Made by a program: the position numbers and the translations under genes. Below the pieces are notes generated by a model, which made no database searches, was not told the DNA's origin, and saw only the letters and a list, made by a program, of their open reading frames with translations. DNA of 64,000 nt from a virus: the IMG/VR virus record IMGVR_UViG_3300024496_000030, positions 19,117 through 83,116 of that record; one strand, 5' to 3'. This document shows positions 17,569 to 25,050 of this stretch, in pieces. Positions within the stretch are counted from its first letter, which is position 1. Each line of letters begins with the position of its first letter.

Positions 17569-18018
17569 ATGTCTGCTGCTAACAACGGAAACCTGGTCGG
17601 TACCATCGTGTCCGACATCATGACCAAGAATCCCAACGATTCTCTTTCGGTCACACAGTTCCGTGTTGCTCCGCTCGATGCCAGGGAAGAGGATTCTCCG
17701 CTGCCTGTCATCGCTTACAACGGTATCGGTGACAACATCGCCAAGCGCTACAACAAGGGTGACACTGTTGCCCTGACGACGCGCCTGCGTTATGTGACCT
17801 GGATGACGCCAGAAGGTGAGCCCCGTGGCCGCATGGAAGTTATTGTGACTTCCGTAAACACGGTTCGCCTTGGTCAGATCTCAACAGCCCAACGGACTGC
17901 TGAAGCTGCTGGTGTCATTGAAGCGAATACGGTCAACAAATCGCTTCATCCTGTCGCCGCCGCTGCCACCAGGGCTCCTTATGCGCAGGAACCAACCGCT
18001 GAGGTTGTTCCTTTCTGA
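17569..18018 (+). CDS. SSB-like single-stranded DNA-binding protein
   Basis: A 149-aa protein from ATG 17569. Residues 5-105 look like an OB fold (GNLVGTIVSDIM, then a strand-rich region with YVTWMTPEGEPRGRMEVIV). A Thr/Ala-rich tail ends in EVVPF, like the acidic-hydrophobic SSB tip. It should coat single-stranded DNA during replication. A hairpin GCAGGC/GCCTGC ends 25 nt before the ATG. A second SSB-like gene with a DDVPF tail lies at 36.9 kb. Confidence 0.65.
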   Translation: MSAANNGNLVGTIVSDIMTKNPNDSLSVTQFRVAPLDAREEDSPLPVIAYNGIGDNIAKRYNKGDTVALTTRLRYVTWMTPEGEPRGRMEVIVTSVNTVRLGQISTAQRTAEAAGVIEANTVNKSLHPVAAAATRAPYAQEPTAEVVPF

Positions 18019-18053
18019 GCAGAAGGTCAGTCCGACTCTTGCACTTAAACCTT

Positions 18054-18090
18054 CCGGGTTGGTACAGCTGTACTAGCCCGGTGGTTTTTC
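18054..18090 (+). terminator. Intrinsic terminator after the SSB-like gene
   Basis: CCGGG (18054-18058) pairs with CCCGG (18077-18081), with an inner GTACAG/CTGTAC palindrome, followed by GTGGTTTTTC. A second hairpin (TGCAGGA/TCCTGCA, 18091-18110) follows and belongs to the leader of the next gene. Confidence 0.75.
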
Positions 18091-18130
18091 TGCAGGATTC
18101 ATCTCCTGCACAATCCTTTGCACATCACCA

Positions 18131-18520
18131 ATGGGCCTCGATCAGTACGCCTACATCAAGTTTCAACCTGAGTATGAGAACTGGTTGTTCCTTGCGGAAT
18201 GGCGCAAACATCCCAACCTCCAGGGTTGGATGGAACGCCTATGGCGCAAGAAGACGAACAGCAGTGAATCATACGAGAAAGATACATCAATTAATGATGA
18301 ATTCAATGGAGTTGAGCTTGAACTCACCCTTCAAGACATTCTTCAACTCCAAATGGACATCAGAGATAACAATCTTGATGGCGGTTTTGGCACCACAACA
18401 GGATTCTTCTTCGGTTGTAATGCCGATGATGAATACAAGTGGAAAGATCTTAGCTTCTGTGATAGAGCTAAGGTTGCTCTCAAGAATAACCACACTGTTT
18501 ATTACAACAGTTCTTGGTAA
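18131..18520 (+). CDS. Conserved MGLDQYAY-type phage protein
   Basis: A 129-aa protein. The start MGLDQYAYIKF, the central FLAEWRKHPNLQGWMERLW, and the end TTGFFFGCNADD...YYNSSW match a protein family I recall from cyanophages and other phages; function is unknown. It carries the TGCAGGA/TCCTGCA hairpin leader ending 20 nt before the ATG with CCTTTGCACATCACCA. Confidence 0.7.
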   Translation: MGLDQYAYIKFQPEYENWLFLAEWRKHPNLQGWMERLWRKKTNSSESYEKDTSINDEFNGVELELTLQDILQLQMDIRDNNLDGGFGTTTGFFFGCNADDEYKWKDLSFCDRAKVALKNNHTVYYNSSW

Positions 18521-18558
18521 TCTCTCCATCAATCAAACTCACTTACCTTTCATGAACC

Positions 18559-18933
18559 ATGAACAAATCTCTACAAGATCTCCACCCGGTTGAGTTCATT
18601 CTTGTTTGCATCCTCTTTGTTGCAGCAACAATCCTCAACCTATGCACACCCTCCAAACCTACCGAAGCGAAACACCTATCGAACGAACCGAAAGGTTCAA
18701 CGAATGGTACGAACGCTACACCGAATACGAAGGTGAGCCGCTCACCATCACGGTCCACCAGGTCTACGAAAACTATGGTGGACCAGAAGAAGGAGGCTGG
18801 ACCTTCCGTTGCGGTTACCCAATCGAAACCGTCTGCATCTTCTCGAAAGCGCAAGCCCTCAGGGTTCTCCACGAACTCCACGAGAAGTACGACACAGAAG
18901 AGTATGACGACGGAACCTACGACATCTGCTTAG
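18559..18933 (+). CDS. Possible membrane ORF overlapping the next gene
   Basis: An ATG at 18559 opens a 124-codon frame with a hydrophobic helix at residues 12-29 (VEFILVCILFVAATILNL), then a Ser/Thr/Lys-rich tail in a different frame from the gene at 18642. The tail looks like out-of-frame shadow; the membrane helix may still be real. Confidence 0.25.
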   Translation: MNKSLQDLHPVEFILVCILFVAATILNLCTPSKPTEAKHLSNEPKGSTNGTNATPNTKVSRSPSRSTRSTKTMVDQKKEAGPSVAVTQSKPSASSRKRKPSGFSTNSTRSTTQKSMTTEPTTSA

Positions 18934-18983
18934 CCCAGGGCTACGCTGAGTTCTACCCTACGGTCCGTCCTCACTACGAATGA
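18642..18983 (+). CDS. Acidic early protein of unknown function
   Basis: A 113-aa protein from ATG 18642 (MHTLQTYRSETPIERTERF), rich in Glu/Tyr, with balanced globular composition. Not recognised. Preferred over the overlapping low-complexity frame that starts at 18559. Confidence 0.6.
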   Translation: MHTLQTYRSETPIERTERFNEWYERYTEYEGEPLTITVHQVYENYGGPEEGGWTFRCGYPIETVCIFSKAQALRVLHELHEKYDTEEYDDGTYDICLAQGYAEFYPTVRPHYE

Positions 18984-19003
18984 TCTCTTTGCCTGCACCA
19001 ATC

Positions 19004-19264
19004 ATGACGATTCCTGAGAACATCTTCAAGCTTCAGCTTGATTCCATGCCTACAGAGAAAGACGCTGATCCATACGGTGATGTTCTGTTCTTCTCCAAGA
19101 AGAGTGGATGGATCATCACCAAGCTGGAGGATGCACAGGACATGATCGAGGAGTACAACTGTACTCATTGGACATGGACTCCTGAAATCCCGTCAGCTGA
19201 CGACTATGAACTGGATTCCACCAGGACTGAGCAGCTTAGAAATACAGGCTGGTTGAAAGATTAA
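19004..19264 (+). CDS. Early protein of unknown function
   Basis: An 86-aa acidic protein from ATG 19004 (MTIPENIFKLQLDSM). The leader TTTGCCTGCACCAATC resembles the TTTGCAC motif of neighbours, but no hairpin is evident. Not recognised. Confidence 0.5.
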   Translation: MTIPENIFKLQLDSMPTEKDADPYGDVLFFSKKSGWIITKLEDAQDMIEEYNCTHWTWTPEIPSADDYELDSTRTEQLRNTGWLKD

Positions 19265-19311
19265 TAGGATTCTCAATAAACTTCAGTTATCAAGAATCCA
19301 ACTAAACCTAC

Positions 19312-19461
19312 TCACTTCTTGAGTACATATGAACTAGCGGGCGTCATGTTTTCTTTCATGGCGTCCGCTTTATCTTGACGAATTGCATACCAAGTCTGCT
19401 TATCGCTACGGATTGCCGTAGCCTTGACTTTGCTCAGGTAGGTGATCAGTGCGCTTTGCAT
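19312..19461 (-). CDS. Small antisense-oriented gene inside the early module
   Basis: A 49-aa basic protein (MQSALITYLSKVKATAIRSD, ending in SSYVLKK) on the opposite strand from its neighbours. Support is unusually good for its size: a Shine-Dalgarno GAGGA five bases before the ATG and a TATAAATA box with an inverted repeat (CTGTAT/ATACAG) upstream. Not recognised; a small regulator is possible. Confidence 0.5.
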   Translation of the reverse strand: MQSALITYLSKVKATAIRSDKQTWYAIRQDKADAMKENMTPASSYVLKK

Positions 19462-19477
19462 GACTTCCTCGTGGGAT

Positions 19478-19500
19478 CTGTATCTATTTATACAGTACCA
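19478..19500 (-). promoter_or_regulatory. Promoter/operator candidate for the minus-strand gene
   Basis: The minus strand reads TGTATAAATAGATACAG. TATAAATA can serve as a -10 and the flanking CTGTAT/ATACAG inverted repeat could be an operator or stem-loop. No clear -35 is visible. Confidence 0.35.
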
Positions 19501-19540
19501 AGAGGTCCAGGGTATGCATAGTTCACATCGTTACACAATC

Positions 19541-19675
19541 ATGAACGAATCTCCGTACATGGGTTGGGTTGTTCCTTATTCCTGGCAAGAGCCAGAGTAT
19601 GAGGACGATGAACTCGATCAAGTTCCAGAAGATGAAAGTGATTTTGATGACGAAGGGTTATTCACTCTTCGTTAA
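19541..19675 (+). CDS. Small very acidic early protein
   Basis: A 44-aa protein from ATG 19541. The C-terminal half is mostly Asp/Glu (EPEYEDDELDQVPEDESDF), typical of DNA-mimic or inhibitor peptides, but that is only compositional. Not recognised. Confidence 0.4.
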   Translation: MNESPYMGWVVPYSWQEPEYEDDELDQVPEDESDFDDEGLFTLR

Positions 19676-19710
19676 TCACACCATCTTCATTACCACTCTG
19701 CACACTCAAC

Positions 19711-20007
19711 ATGTCCTACAACATTACCGAGATCAAGGACTTCTATACCTTGATCTACGCCATGGAGAAGCGGGTCAAGCAGCTTCTCATTGACGACAGT
19801 AAGAAGCATCAAATGGATGCAGAACCTTCCTGGTCCATGGAGATCATTGAGGATGAAATCATTCCAGCACTGGAGAAGTTCTTGGAAGTCTGGGATGATG
19901 ATCCAACTCCTCAGTATCTCTACGACAACACAGGTGGTGAGCCTCCAGTGACTGCCAATGAGATGCTCAACGCAGCATGGAAGCAGCACCTGGAGATGCG
20001 CTCCTGA
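19711..20007 (+). CDS. Early helical protein of unknown function
   Basis: A 98-aa acidic helical protein (MSYNITEIKDFYTLIYAMEK). The leader contains CTCTGCACACTCAAC directly before the ATG. Not recognised. Confidence 0.5.
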   Translation: MSYNITEIKDFYTLIYAMEKRVKQLLIDDSKKHQMDAEPSWSMEIIEDEIIPALEKFLEVWDDDPTPQYLYDNTGGEPPVTANEMLNAAWKQHLEMRS

Positions 20008-20077
20008 CTACCCTTACAATATCTACATAACACAGGGCATTGGTACATCCTTACTAGTGCCCTTCTCTTTTATTCCC

Positions 20078-20356
20078 ATGAAGACTTTCCTCACTTCTCT
20101 GTTCAGCGCCAGCATCCTCTTACTTGGTTCCTTGCCTGCCCAAGCGCAGTGGGCAATGACTTGCACCAGAGATCCAGGTTCCAGCGTCAACCTACGCAAT
20201 GGCCCAAGTAAGAACAACTATGTCATCGCGTCCATCCCCAACAGTGAGTACATCCGTGCACTCAACTGGGTGTGGGGTAGCGATCAACTCAAATGGTACC
20301 GAGTTGAATACAACGGACTCGTTGGTTGGATGCGTTCAGATTACCTTTGCCGCTAA
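20078..20356 (+). CDS. Secreted SH3b-domain protein
   Basis: A 92-aa protein. Residues 1-24 form a signal peptide ending in AQA. The rest is a bacterial SH3-type domain: SSVNLRNGPSKNNYVIASIP, then KWYRVEYNGLVGWMRSDYLC. SH3b domains commonly bind peptidoglycan or peptides. It heads a run of exported proteins (Pro-rich membrane protein, L,D-transpeptidase), suggesting envelope modification during infection. A GGGCATT/AGTGCCC hairpin ends 15 nt before the ATG. Confidence 0.75.
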   Translation: MKTFLTSLFSASILLLGSLPAQAQWAMTCTRDPGSSVNLRNGPSKNNYVIASIPNSEYIRALNWVWGSDQLKWYRVEYNGLVGWMRSDYLCR

Positions 20357-20358
20357 TC

Positions 20359-20757
20359 ATGGTTAAGAAGTTAATCATTGGAGCAGCAGGACTCGGTGCC
20401 TTCATTGTTGCAGCTGCTCTTGTCTCCATCATCTCTTCCATGGTGTCAGCTTTGATACCAGGGCGCAGTCCTGATGCACCTGGCAAGCTTGATCCACCTA
20501 TCGAAGAGAAGAGCAAGCAAGAGTATGCATCAACTCTCAATCCTAAAGAAGAACCTAAGACTGATGAGTCTCCTAATGAGACACCACCATCTGCTCAACC
20601 TCAAGAAGTTTCTCCACCACAAGAAACTGCACCATCACCTGATCCTTTTCTTGTTGCATCGCCTGCCCCACGCAGCAGTGGACCTGGCAACTTTGATGCG
20701 CCGCCTGCTCCTTATGCAGGTGGTGGCATCTACCCAACTGGCCCAGGTAACATGTGA
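20359..20757 (+). CDS. Membrane-anchored Pro-rich protein
   Basis: A 132-aa protein. Residues 5-30 form a membrane helix (IIGAAGLGAFIVAAALVSII); the remainder is Pro/Glu/Ser-rich and disordered, probably periplasmic. The ATG follows the previous stop by 2 nt. Not recognised; it sits between two exported cell-wall-type proteins. Confidence 0.6.
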   Translation: MVKKLIIGAAGLGAFIVAAALVSIISSMVSALIPGRSPDAPGKLDPPIEEKSKQEYASTLNPKEEPKTDESPNETPPSAQPQEVSPPQETAPSPDPFLVASPAPRSSGPGNFDAPPAPYAGGGIYPTGPGNM

Positions 20758-20803
20758 CCTGAGCAGATGATCCCTATGCATCTGTTCCTTTGCTTTGCAC
20801 CCC

Positions 20804-21592
20804 ATGAATAAACAGATGATCTTCCTTGCTCTTGCAGCTGGTTCCATTACAGCCATCACCCAGCACGGTGTGTCGCAAGTGCTCCTTGCTCACCATCAAG
20901 GACAGCACCCGACACCCTATGACCTGATGGCAAATCAGCCCCATCCTCAACCTCTCGAACAGATTGCTCCAGAGGAGGCCAATGCCACAGGGTCACTCCC
21001 CGTTGCGCCTCCTCCTGCCGTCCTTCCTGCTGACGCTGATTCAGGTCCAGGAACCATTGATGAGCCTGGATCAGCTCGTCCACAGATCCGTATAAAACAG
21101 GGTTGGTCTTGGAAGAATCTTCTTCCACAGCCAGCATCTCGTCCATCTGCATCTCTTGTCCTCACCAGGACGAAAGAACAGGTGAAGACTACCAAAGATC
21201 CGATTTGGGAACTGCAACTTGTCGATAGTAAAGGAACAGTTCTCCAAACGTTACCTGCCTTAACAGGTCGCTCCTATCGTCAAACCGTTGATCGCCATGT
21301 CGCTGGTAACAAATCGCCTCTGCCTCGTGGCGTGTACAGCATTGACCGTTACGGCATTGCTCGTGGTCCGTTTAGTGATCCAGAACTCGGTCAAGGTTAC
21401 TGGATTCCCGTCGTCCCCTTGTTTTCCACAGGTCGCAGTGCTCTTGGATTCCATCAAGACCCCAGCTGGGGAAAACTTAACGGTGAATCCGGTACCTCAG
21501 GCTGTATCGGCCTAGAAAACAAGGAGGCAACAGCCACACTCGTTGAATGGATTCGTCACTTCAACGTTACCAAACTGACTGTCAATTCTTGA
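20804..21592 (+). CDS. L,D-transpeptidase (YkuD family), exported
   Basis: A 262-aa protein from ATG 20804. The N-terminus is hydrophobic (signal or anchor), then a Pro-rich linker (about 35-95), then a YkuD-like catalytic region with ALGFHQDP and SGTSGCIGLEN. The usual S/T-H-G-C is T-S-G-C here, so the His before Gly is replaced; the catalytic Cys and upstream His remain. Such enzymes cross-link or edit peptidoglycan. A CAGATG/CATCTG hairpin ends 19 nt before the ATG, with a CTTTGCACCCC linker. Confidence 0.75.
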   Translation: MNKQMIFLALAAGSITAITQHGVSQVLLAHHQGQHPTPYDLMANQPHPQPLEQIAPEEANATGSLPVAPPPAVLPADADSGPGTIDEPGSARPQIRIKQGWSWKNLLPQPASRPSASLVLTRTKEQVKTTKDPIWELQLVDSKGTVLQTLPALTGRSYRQTVDRHVAGNKSPLPRGVYSIDRYGIARGPFSDPELGQGYWIPVVPLFSTGRSALGFHQDPSWGKLNGESGTSGCIGLENKEATATLVEWIRHFNVTKLTVNS

Positions 21593-21597
21593 ATGCC

Positions 21598-21741
21598 ATG
21601 AAGACTTCATACATCAAGATTGCTTACCGTAATGAAGGTGAATGGCAAACCACAACCTTCAGGACAGATGATCCTCAGTGGCGTGAAACATTCTTGACTC
21701 TGCGCAACAGCTTTCAATCTGTCCGTATTCTGTACAGCTAA
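21598..21741 (+). CDS. Small early protein of unknown function
   Basis: A 47-aa protein (MKTSYIKIAYRNEGEWQTTT), strand-rich and basic, starting 5 nt after the L,D-transpeptidase stop. Not recognised. Confidence 0.45.
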   Translation: MKTSYIKIAYRNEGEWQTTTFRTDDPQWRETFLTLRNSFQSVRILYS

Positions 21742-21749
21742 CCATCGCC

Positions 21750-22100
21750 ATGGGTAAGAAGAAAGACAAGAAGAAGCAAGAGAAGGAACAGCTTCCTGTT
21801 TCTAATCATGCTCTCAAAATTAAATACATCCTGGATCATTTCAACTTTGCCAAAGTTCAAGAGGCAATGGTTGCATTGAACTGGGTATGGCAACACATGG
21901 ATGATCCAGATGATCAAACCATGCGCGTTCCTACCATTGAACGCATGAAACAAACTGCTGCACATCTCCTTTACAGCGCAGCTACTAGCAAGGAACGTTA
22001 CTTTGCAACGGGTGGATTCCATGCTCAGCGTTATGAGTATGGCGATCTCTCCTTGCAATTTGTAGTAGCTGAGTACGATACATGTGATGACACCATGTAA
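21750..22100 (+). CDS. Early protein with Lys-rich start
   Basis: A 116-aa protein; residues 2-14 are Lys-rich (GKKKDKKKQEKEQ), followed by a helical globular region. Not recognised; may bind nucleic acid. Confidence 0.5.
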   Translation: MGKKKDKKKQEKEQLPVSNHALKIKYILDHFNFAKVQEAMVALNWVWQHMDDPDDQTMRVPTIERMKQTAAHLLYSAATSKERYFATGGFHAQRYEYGDLSLQFVVAEYDTCDDTM

Positions 22101-22102
22101 TC

Positions 22103-22444
22103 ATGCAAAACTATCCTCGTTTTTTTCTGCATCGAAACTCCGACAAAACACGCATTGCTAAAGCCATGAACAACATTGAATGGGAATCCAACGACAGCAC
22201 CAAGGATCTCAGCAAGACTGATGCTCCTACCATGCGTCAACTAGCTGGGATGCAGCTCGTCGCCAGGATGAAAGAAGCTGCAGACAAAGTTGGTGCTGGC
22301 TTTGTTGGTGGCTTCATTGATGAGAATGGCAACCGCTTCATGATGTCCAACATGGGCGAAGGCCACATGAAAGAACATCAAATCATGGAGCAACTAGAAC
22401 AATACAAACGTGAAGTAGAAGGAGATGCTACAGACTGGAAGTAG
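22103..22444 (+). CDS. Early protein of unknown function
   Basis: A 113-aa protein (MQNYPRFFLHRNSD), Met/Glu/Asp-rich with a Gly-rich turn (GAGFVGGFIDENGNRFMM). An internal ATG at 22168 is an alternative start. Not recognised. Confidence 0.5.
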   Translation: MQNYPRFFLHRNSDKTRIAKAMNNIEWESNDSTKDLSKTDAPTMRQLAGMQLVARMKEAADKVGAGFVGGFIDENGNRFMMSNMGEGHMKEHQIMEQLEQYKREVEGDATDWK

Positions 22445-22462
22445 CTCTCAGTTACATCCTCC

Positions 22463-22786
22463 ATGTACAACATCTGGAATGCAGCAGCCTATGAAATAAC
22501 AAACATCCTCATTGATTACAACAGAAAACTAGAACTCAACCCATGGATCAAAGCAATCCGTCTCCACTGCTTCCCAGATTGGGTAGCATGGAAGACCGAA
22601 CGCACCATGGGTCGAGTCGATCAACAAATTGAGCAGCTCCAGAAGGAGATGCAAATTGAACACGATAAGAAATATGTCACACCCATCATCAGGGAGCATC
22701 AACCTGATGAGTCCAAGACGCAGCAGCTTCTAGGTGGTACTCTGCAGATCACAGCTCCCTGGTACAAACCAGAGGAGAAAAACTAA
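22463..22786 (+). CDS. Early protein of unknown function
   Basis: A 107-aa protein (MYNIWNAAAYEITNILIDYN) with aromatic-rich N-terminal helices and a charged coiled-coil middle (DQQIEQLQKEMQIEHDKK). Not recognised. Confidence 0.5.
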   Translation: MYNIWNAAAYEITNILIDYNRKLELNPWIKAIRLHCFPDWVAWKTERTMGRVDQQIEQLQKEMQIEHDKKYVTPIIREHQPDESKTQQLLGGTLQITAPWYKPEEKN

Positions 22787-22832
22787 TTGCGTGTACACTG
22801 CATTGAACCTGCATACAATTTACGTTAGAACC

Positions 22833-23087
22833 ATGAAGATGCGCCAGTCCCCAGCTGATCAGAAGCAAGAACAATTCATCGAAGTACTTCGTAATGTCCA
22901 TGCCACACTTACGAACCTCCTTGAGGATCCTCTCTTTATTGATAGTATTCATGGTGAACAGGAAATGGGTCTCGACCTTTCTCTTGAACTCATTGACAAC
23001 ATCATTGCTCGGATCGACCCCAAGGACCACAGCGCTCAGGCCGAACTGATGGATCGCCTTGAACTCACCGCTGTTGATGCTGATTGA
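22833..23087 (+). CDS. Acidic helical early protein
   Basis: An 84-aa protein from ATG 22833 (MKMRQSPADQKQEQFIEVL). It is helical and acidic at the C-terminus. TACAAT upstream (22814-22819) is a possible -10. Not recognised. Confidence 0.5.
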   Translation: MKMRQSPADQKQEQFIEVLRNVHATLTNLLEDPLFIDSIHGEQEMGLDLSLELIDNIIARIDPKDHSAQAELMDRLELTAVDAD

Positions 23088-23214
23088 GTCTCATCAGACT
23101 TATTACACTGTCCAACAAGAGCCGTCTGCTTCTAGCTAGTGCTTCTAAGCTATTCATGCCGTGGTCCTCCCTGTCATGGGTGTTGGATCACGGCTTCTTT
23201 TTGCACACCATCCA

Positions 23215-23607
23215 ATGTTCTCACCCTCAGAATACTTAACAAACCTTAGGCAGATCAGTCTCCTCAATGGACTGGTCACGCCAGTAGGTCAACTCCCTTC
23301 CATTCCTCCCATCCCAAAGATGGAATCAGCTACAGCAGGAATCCCTGTTGTAGCAACTGTTCCAGCAGCGCCAGAATGTAATGACATCATCAATGCTGTT
23401 GCATCCTCTCCTCTTGCAATCAATCTGGCAGCACTGTTTGCAGCTGGATTGATTCTTACCATTCTTATCAAGAAGTACGGACCATCCATCCTTGCCTGGT
23501 TCCGTGACAAGATGCAGCGCTTCCTTGCTTCTATCCGTAGCAAGATCAGTAAGCGACGTAGCAATCTGCTACAACCTTCTGTCTGCACTGTCGTGGTGAT
23601 GGGCTGA
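23215..23607 (+). CDS. Single-pass membrane protein
   Basis: A 130-aa protein. I place the start at ATG 23215 because a stem (GCCGTG 23158-23163 with CACGGC 23189-23194) and a TTCTTTTTGCACACCATCCA linker lie just upstream, although the frame is open from 23161. A membrane helix lies at about residues 72-92 (INLAALFAAGLILTILI), followed by a basic Arg/Lys/Ser region. Not recognised. Confidence 0.55.
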   Translation: MFSPSEYLTNLRQISLLNGLVTPVGQLPSIPPIPKMESATAGIPVVATVPAAPECNDIINAVASSPLAINLAALFAAGLILTILIKKYGPSILAWFRDKMQRFLASIRSKISKRRSNLLQPSVCTVVVMG

Positions 23608-23873
23608 TGTACCGCACAAAAGCACATCACTTTTACAAAGGAAACCAGAAGTTCCTCAGGACTAAACAGTTCTGGACTGTCTGGCGCAAGGTCAGGATGG
23701 TCATTGGCATCATCTATGACAGTTGCTCCGTCATTTTGGTACTCATGAGTCTCGACCGTGTGTACAAATTCAAGAGCTGGAGGGTTGTTAAACCCTGGCA
23801 GATCGCTACTTTGGTCGAGCGTTTACCCAAGCTGTTCCGTACCCTTAGACACCACTTCACCTATGGGATCTAA
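23607..23873 (+). CDS. Basic protein with one hydrophobic segment
   Basis: An 88-aa protein rich in Lys/Arg/Trp/His with a hydrophobic stretch at about 32-48 (VIGIIYDSCSVILVLMS). The ATG overlaps the previous stop (TGATG). Not recognised. Confidence 0.5.
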   Translation: MYRTKAHHFYKGNQKFLRTKQFWTVWRKVRMVIGIIYDSCSVILVLMSLDRVYKFKSWRVVKPWQIATLVERLPKLFRTLRHHFTYGI

Positions 23874-23895
23874 CCGCTTCCAGGGTTCATAAACT

Positions 23896-23981
23896 GATAG
23901 GAAAAACTTAAGGTTACCTACAGCTTTTCTTATCGTTCCATTGCTACGCTGGTTTGCCTACAAACCCTGTCGTAGCAATGG
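23896..23981 (+). ncRNA. Two-hairpin structured leader or small RNA
   Basis: Stem A pairs GATAGGAAAA (23896-23905) with TTTTCTTATC (23925-23934), ten pairs including one G-U. Stem B pairs CCATTGCTACG (23938-23948) with CGTAGCAATGG (23971-23981), eleven perfect pairs, and contains an inner GGTTTG/CAAACC stem with a four-base loop. It lies in a 185-nt gap upstream of the gene at 24059. An independent small RNA or a regulatory 5' leader are both possible. Confidence 0.5.
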
Positions 23982-24058
23982 ATTTCAGTCTTACAAGACA
24001 CTGCACTTGGATAGGTTTGTGCCCTTCATAATTAATTACCGGATGGAAAATATTTACC

Positions 24059-24226
24059 ATGGAATCCAATATGTCGCCAGCAGGAAAACTTGCCTGGGCA
24101 ATCCTTGCTCAACGTCCTGACGGCAAGAGTGAAGTCATCAAGATCACCAATCACGAAGAAGCCGATCAAGCTGTCAAAGAGAATCCCACTCTTTGGTACA
24201 AGAGCGGCCCATTCATGCTAGTTTGA
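24059..24226 (+). CDS. Small early protein of unknown function
   Basis: A 55-aa protein (MESNMSPAGKLAWAILAQRP, ending in WYKSGPFMLV). It sits downstream of the two-hairpin structure. Not recognised. Confidence 0.5.
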   Translation: MESNMSPAGKLAWAILAQRPDGKSEVIKITNHEEADQAVKENPTLWYKSGPFMLV

Positions 24227-24281
24227 ATCCACTCCAGGACACATCCTCGTCACTGTGTCCTGGGGAATCCCCTTCATTCCA

Positions 24282-24491
24282 ATGAAACTTCCTGTGACTG
24301 CTTACATCGTCATGCTTCATCATGCTGATGTAGGTACATTTGCTCCAGCTTTCCCCAATCTTGACGACGCTATTGAGTTCTCCAATGCAATGCGCTTGGT
24401 CAACGATCAACTTGCTGTAGCTGAACCGGTGCCTTTGGTCTCCACGATGGCTCCAGGAGGAAGCAAAGTTTTAGATTGGGTCGAGCATTGA
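24282..24491 (+). CDS. Small early protein of unknown function
   Basis: A 69-aa protein from ATG 24282 (MKLPVTAYIVMLHHADVGTF); a GTG at 24255 is an alternative. A perfect CAGGACAC/GTGTCCTG stem (24235-24262) ends 19 nt before the ATG, and the linker is pyrimidine-rich without a Shine-Dalgarno. Not recognised. Confidence 0.5.
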   Translation: MKLPVTAYIVMLHHADVGTFAPAFPNLDDAIEFSNAMRLVNDQLAVAEPVPLVSTMAPGGSKVLDWVEH

Positions 24492-24511
24492 TTCAACCTA
24501 ATTAAATACAT

Positions 24512-24549
24512 AAGAATCTGTGTTATCTTGTATCGAGGTAACACAGATT
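24512..24549 (+). promoter_or_regulatory. Operator/attenuator hairpin abutting a start codon
   Basis: AATCTGTGTTA and TAACACAGATT form an 11-bp perfect inverted repeat about 13 nt apart, followed by TTTTTT that runs straight into the ATG at 24554. It can act as an intrinsic terminator/attenuator or, as DNA, as a symmetric operator for the ribbon-helix-helix protein encoded next. Confidence 0.55.
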
Positions 24550-24553
24550 TTTT

Positions 24554-24802
24554 ATGGCCGTCGTTCTATCAGTTAGTATCCCCGATGAGATGCACGCCAG
24601 GTGGAAATCATCTGGATTTGATATTAGCCCCAGTGCGATTTTCCAAAATGCTTTGGAGTCACAGCTCACTGAAACCAATCAACATCTCACCTACTGGAGC
24701 AATCGTGCCTTGTCTGCAGAAAAGAAACTAAAGACCATCGAGAAGTTACTGTCTGCTAGTGAGAAGGAGATTAAAAAATTCCTTTACTTTGAAGACATGT
24801 GA
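24554..24802 (+). CDS. Ribbon-helix-helix-like regulator
   Basis: An 82-aa protein. The N-terminal LSVSIPDEMHARWKSSGFD followed by SPSAIFQNALESQL fits the beta strand plus two helices of CopG/ParD/CcdA-like ribbon-helix-helix proteins; the rest is a coiled coil. It probably binds DNA as a dimer and may repress itself through the inverted repeat that abuts its start. No toxin gene is adjacent. Confidence 0.55.
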   Translation: MAVVLSVSIPDEMHARWKSSGFDISPSAIFQNALESQLTETNQHLTYWSNRALSAEKKLKTIEKLLSASEKEIKKFLYFEDM

Positions 24803-24867
24803 TCTTCCTAACAATTGATTGGTAACCTGTTCGGTAGACTACAATTAACAAATGCATCTGCATTTCT

Positions 24868-25050
24868 ATGCCTGACAGAGGTTACCTTTTCTTAAGCGAC
24901 GATCAGCGACTTGATGTTGCAAGCTTGCTAACAACGCTTAAAGGTCTCGGTATTGTCCGAGATGAAACAGATTTTCAAAGGTTTGTCACTGGTTGTTTCT
25001 TCCGTGGTCTTTATGATTACAAAAGAGATCTAACTCGCAGCGACTGCTGA
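24868..25050 (+). CDS. Small early protein of unknown function
   Basis: A 60-aa protein (MPDRGYLFLSDDQRLDVASL) with mixed charge. The upstream GTAGACTACAATTAAC may hold a -10 (TACAAT). Not recognised. Confidence 0.5.
   Translation: MPDRGYLFLSDDQRLDVASLLTTLKGLGIVRDETDFQRFVTGCFFRGLYDYKRDLTRSDC

Noticed and set aside
18543-18881. Minus-strand 112-codon frame opposite the gene at 18642
   Set aside because: It is Phe/Val/Arg-rich shadow of a clearly coding plus-strand frame with no ribosome site.
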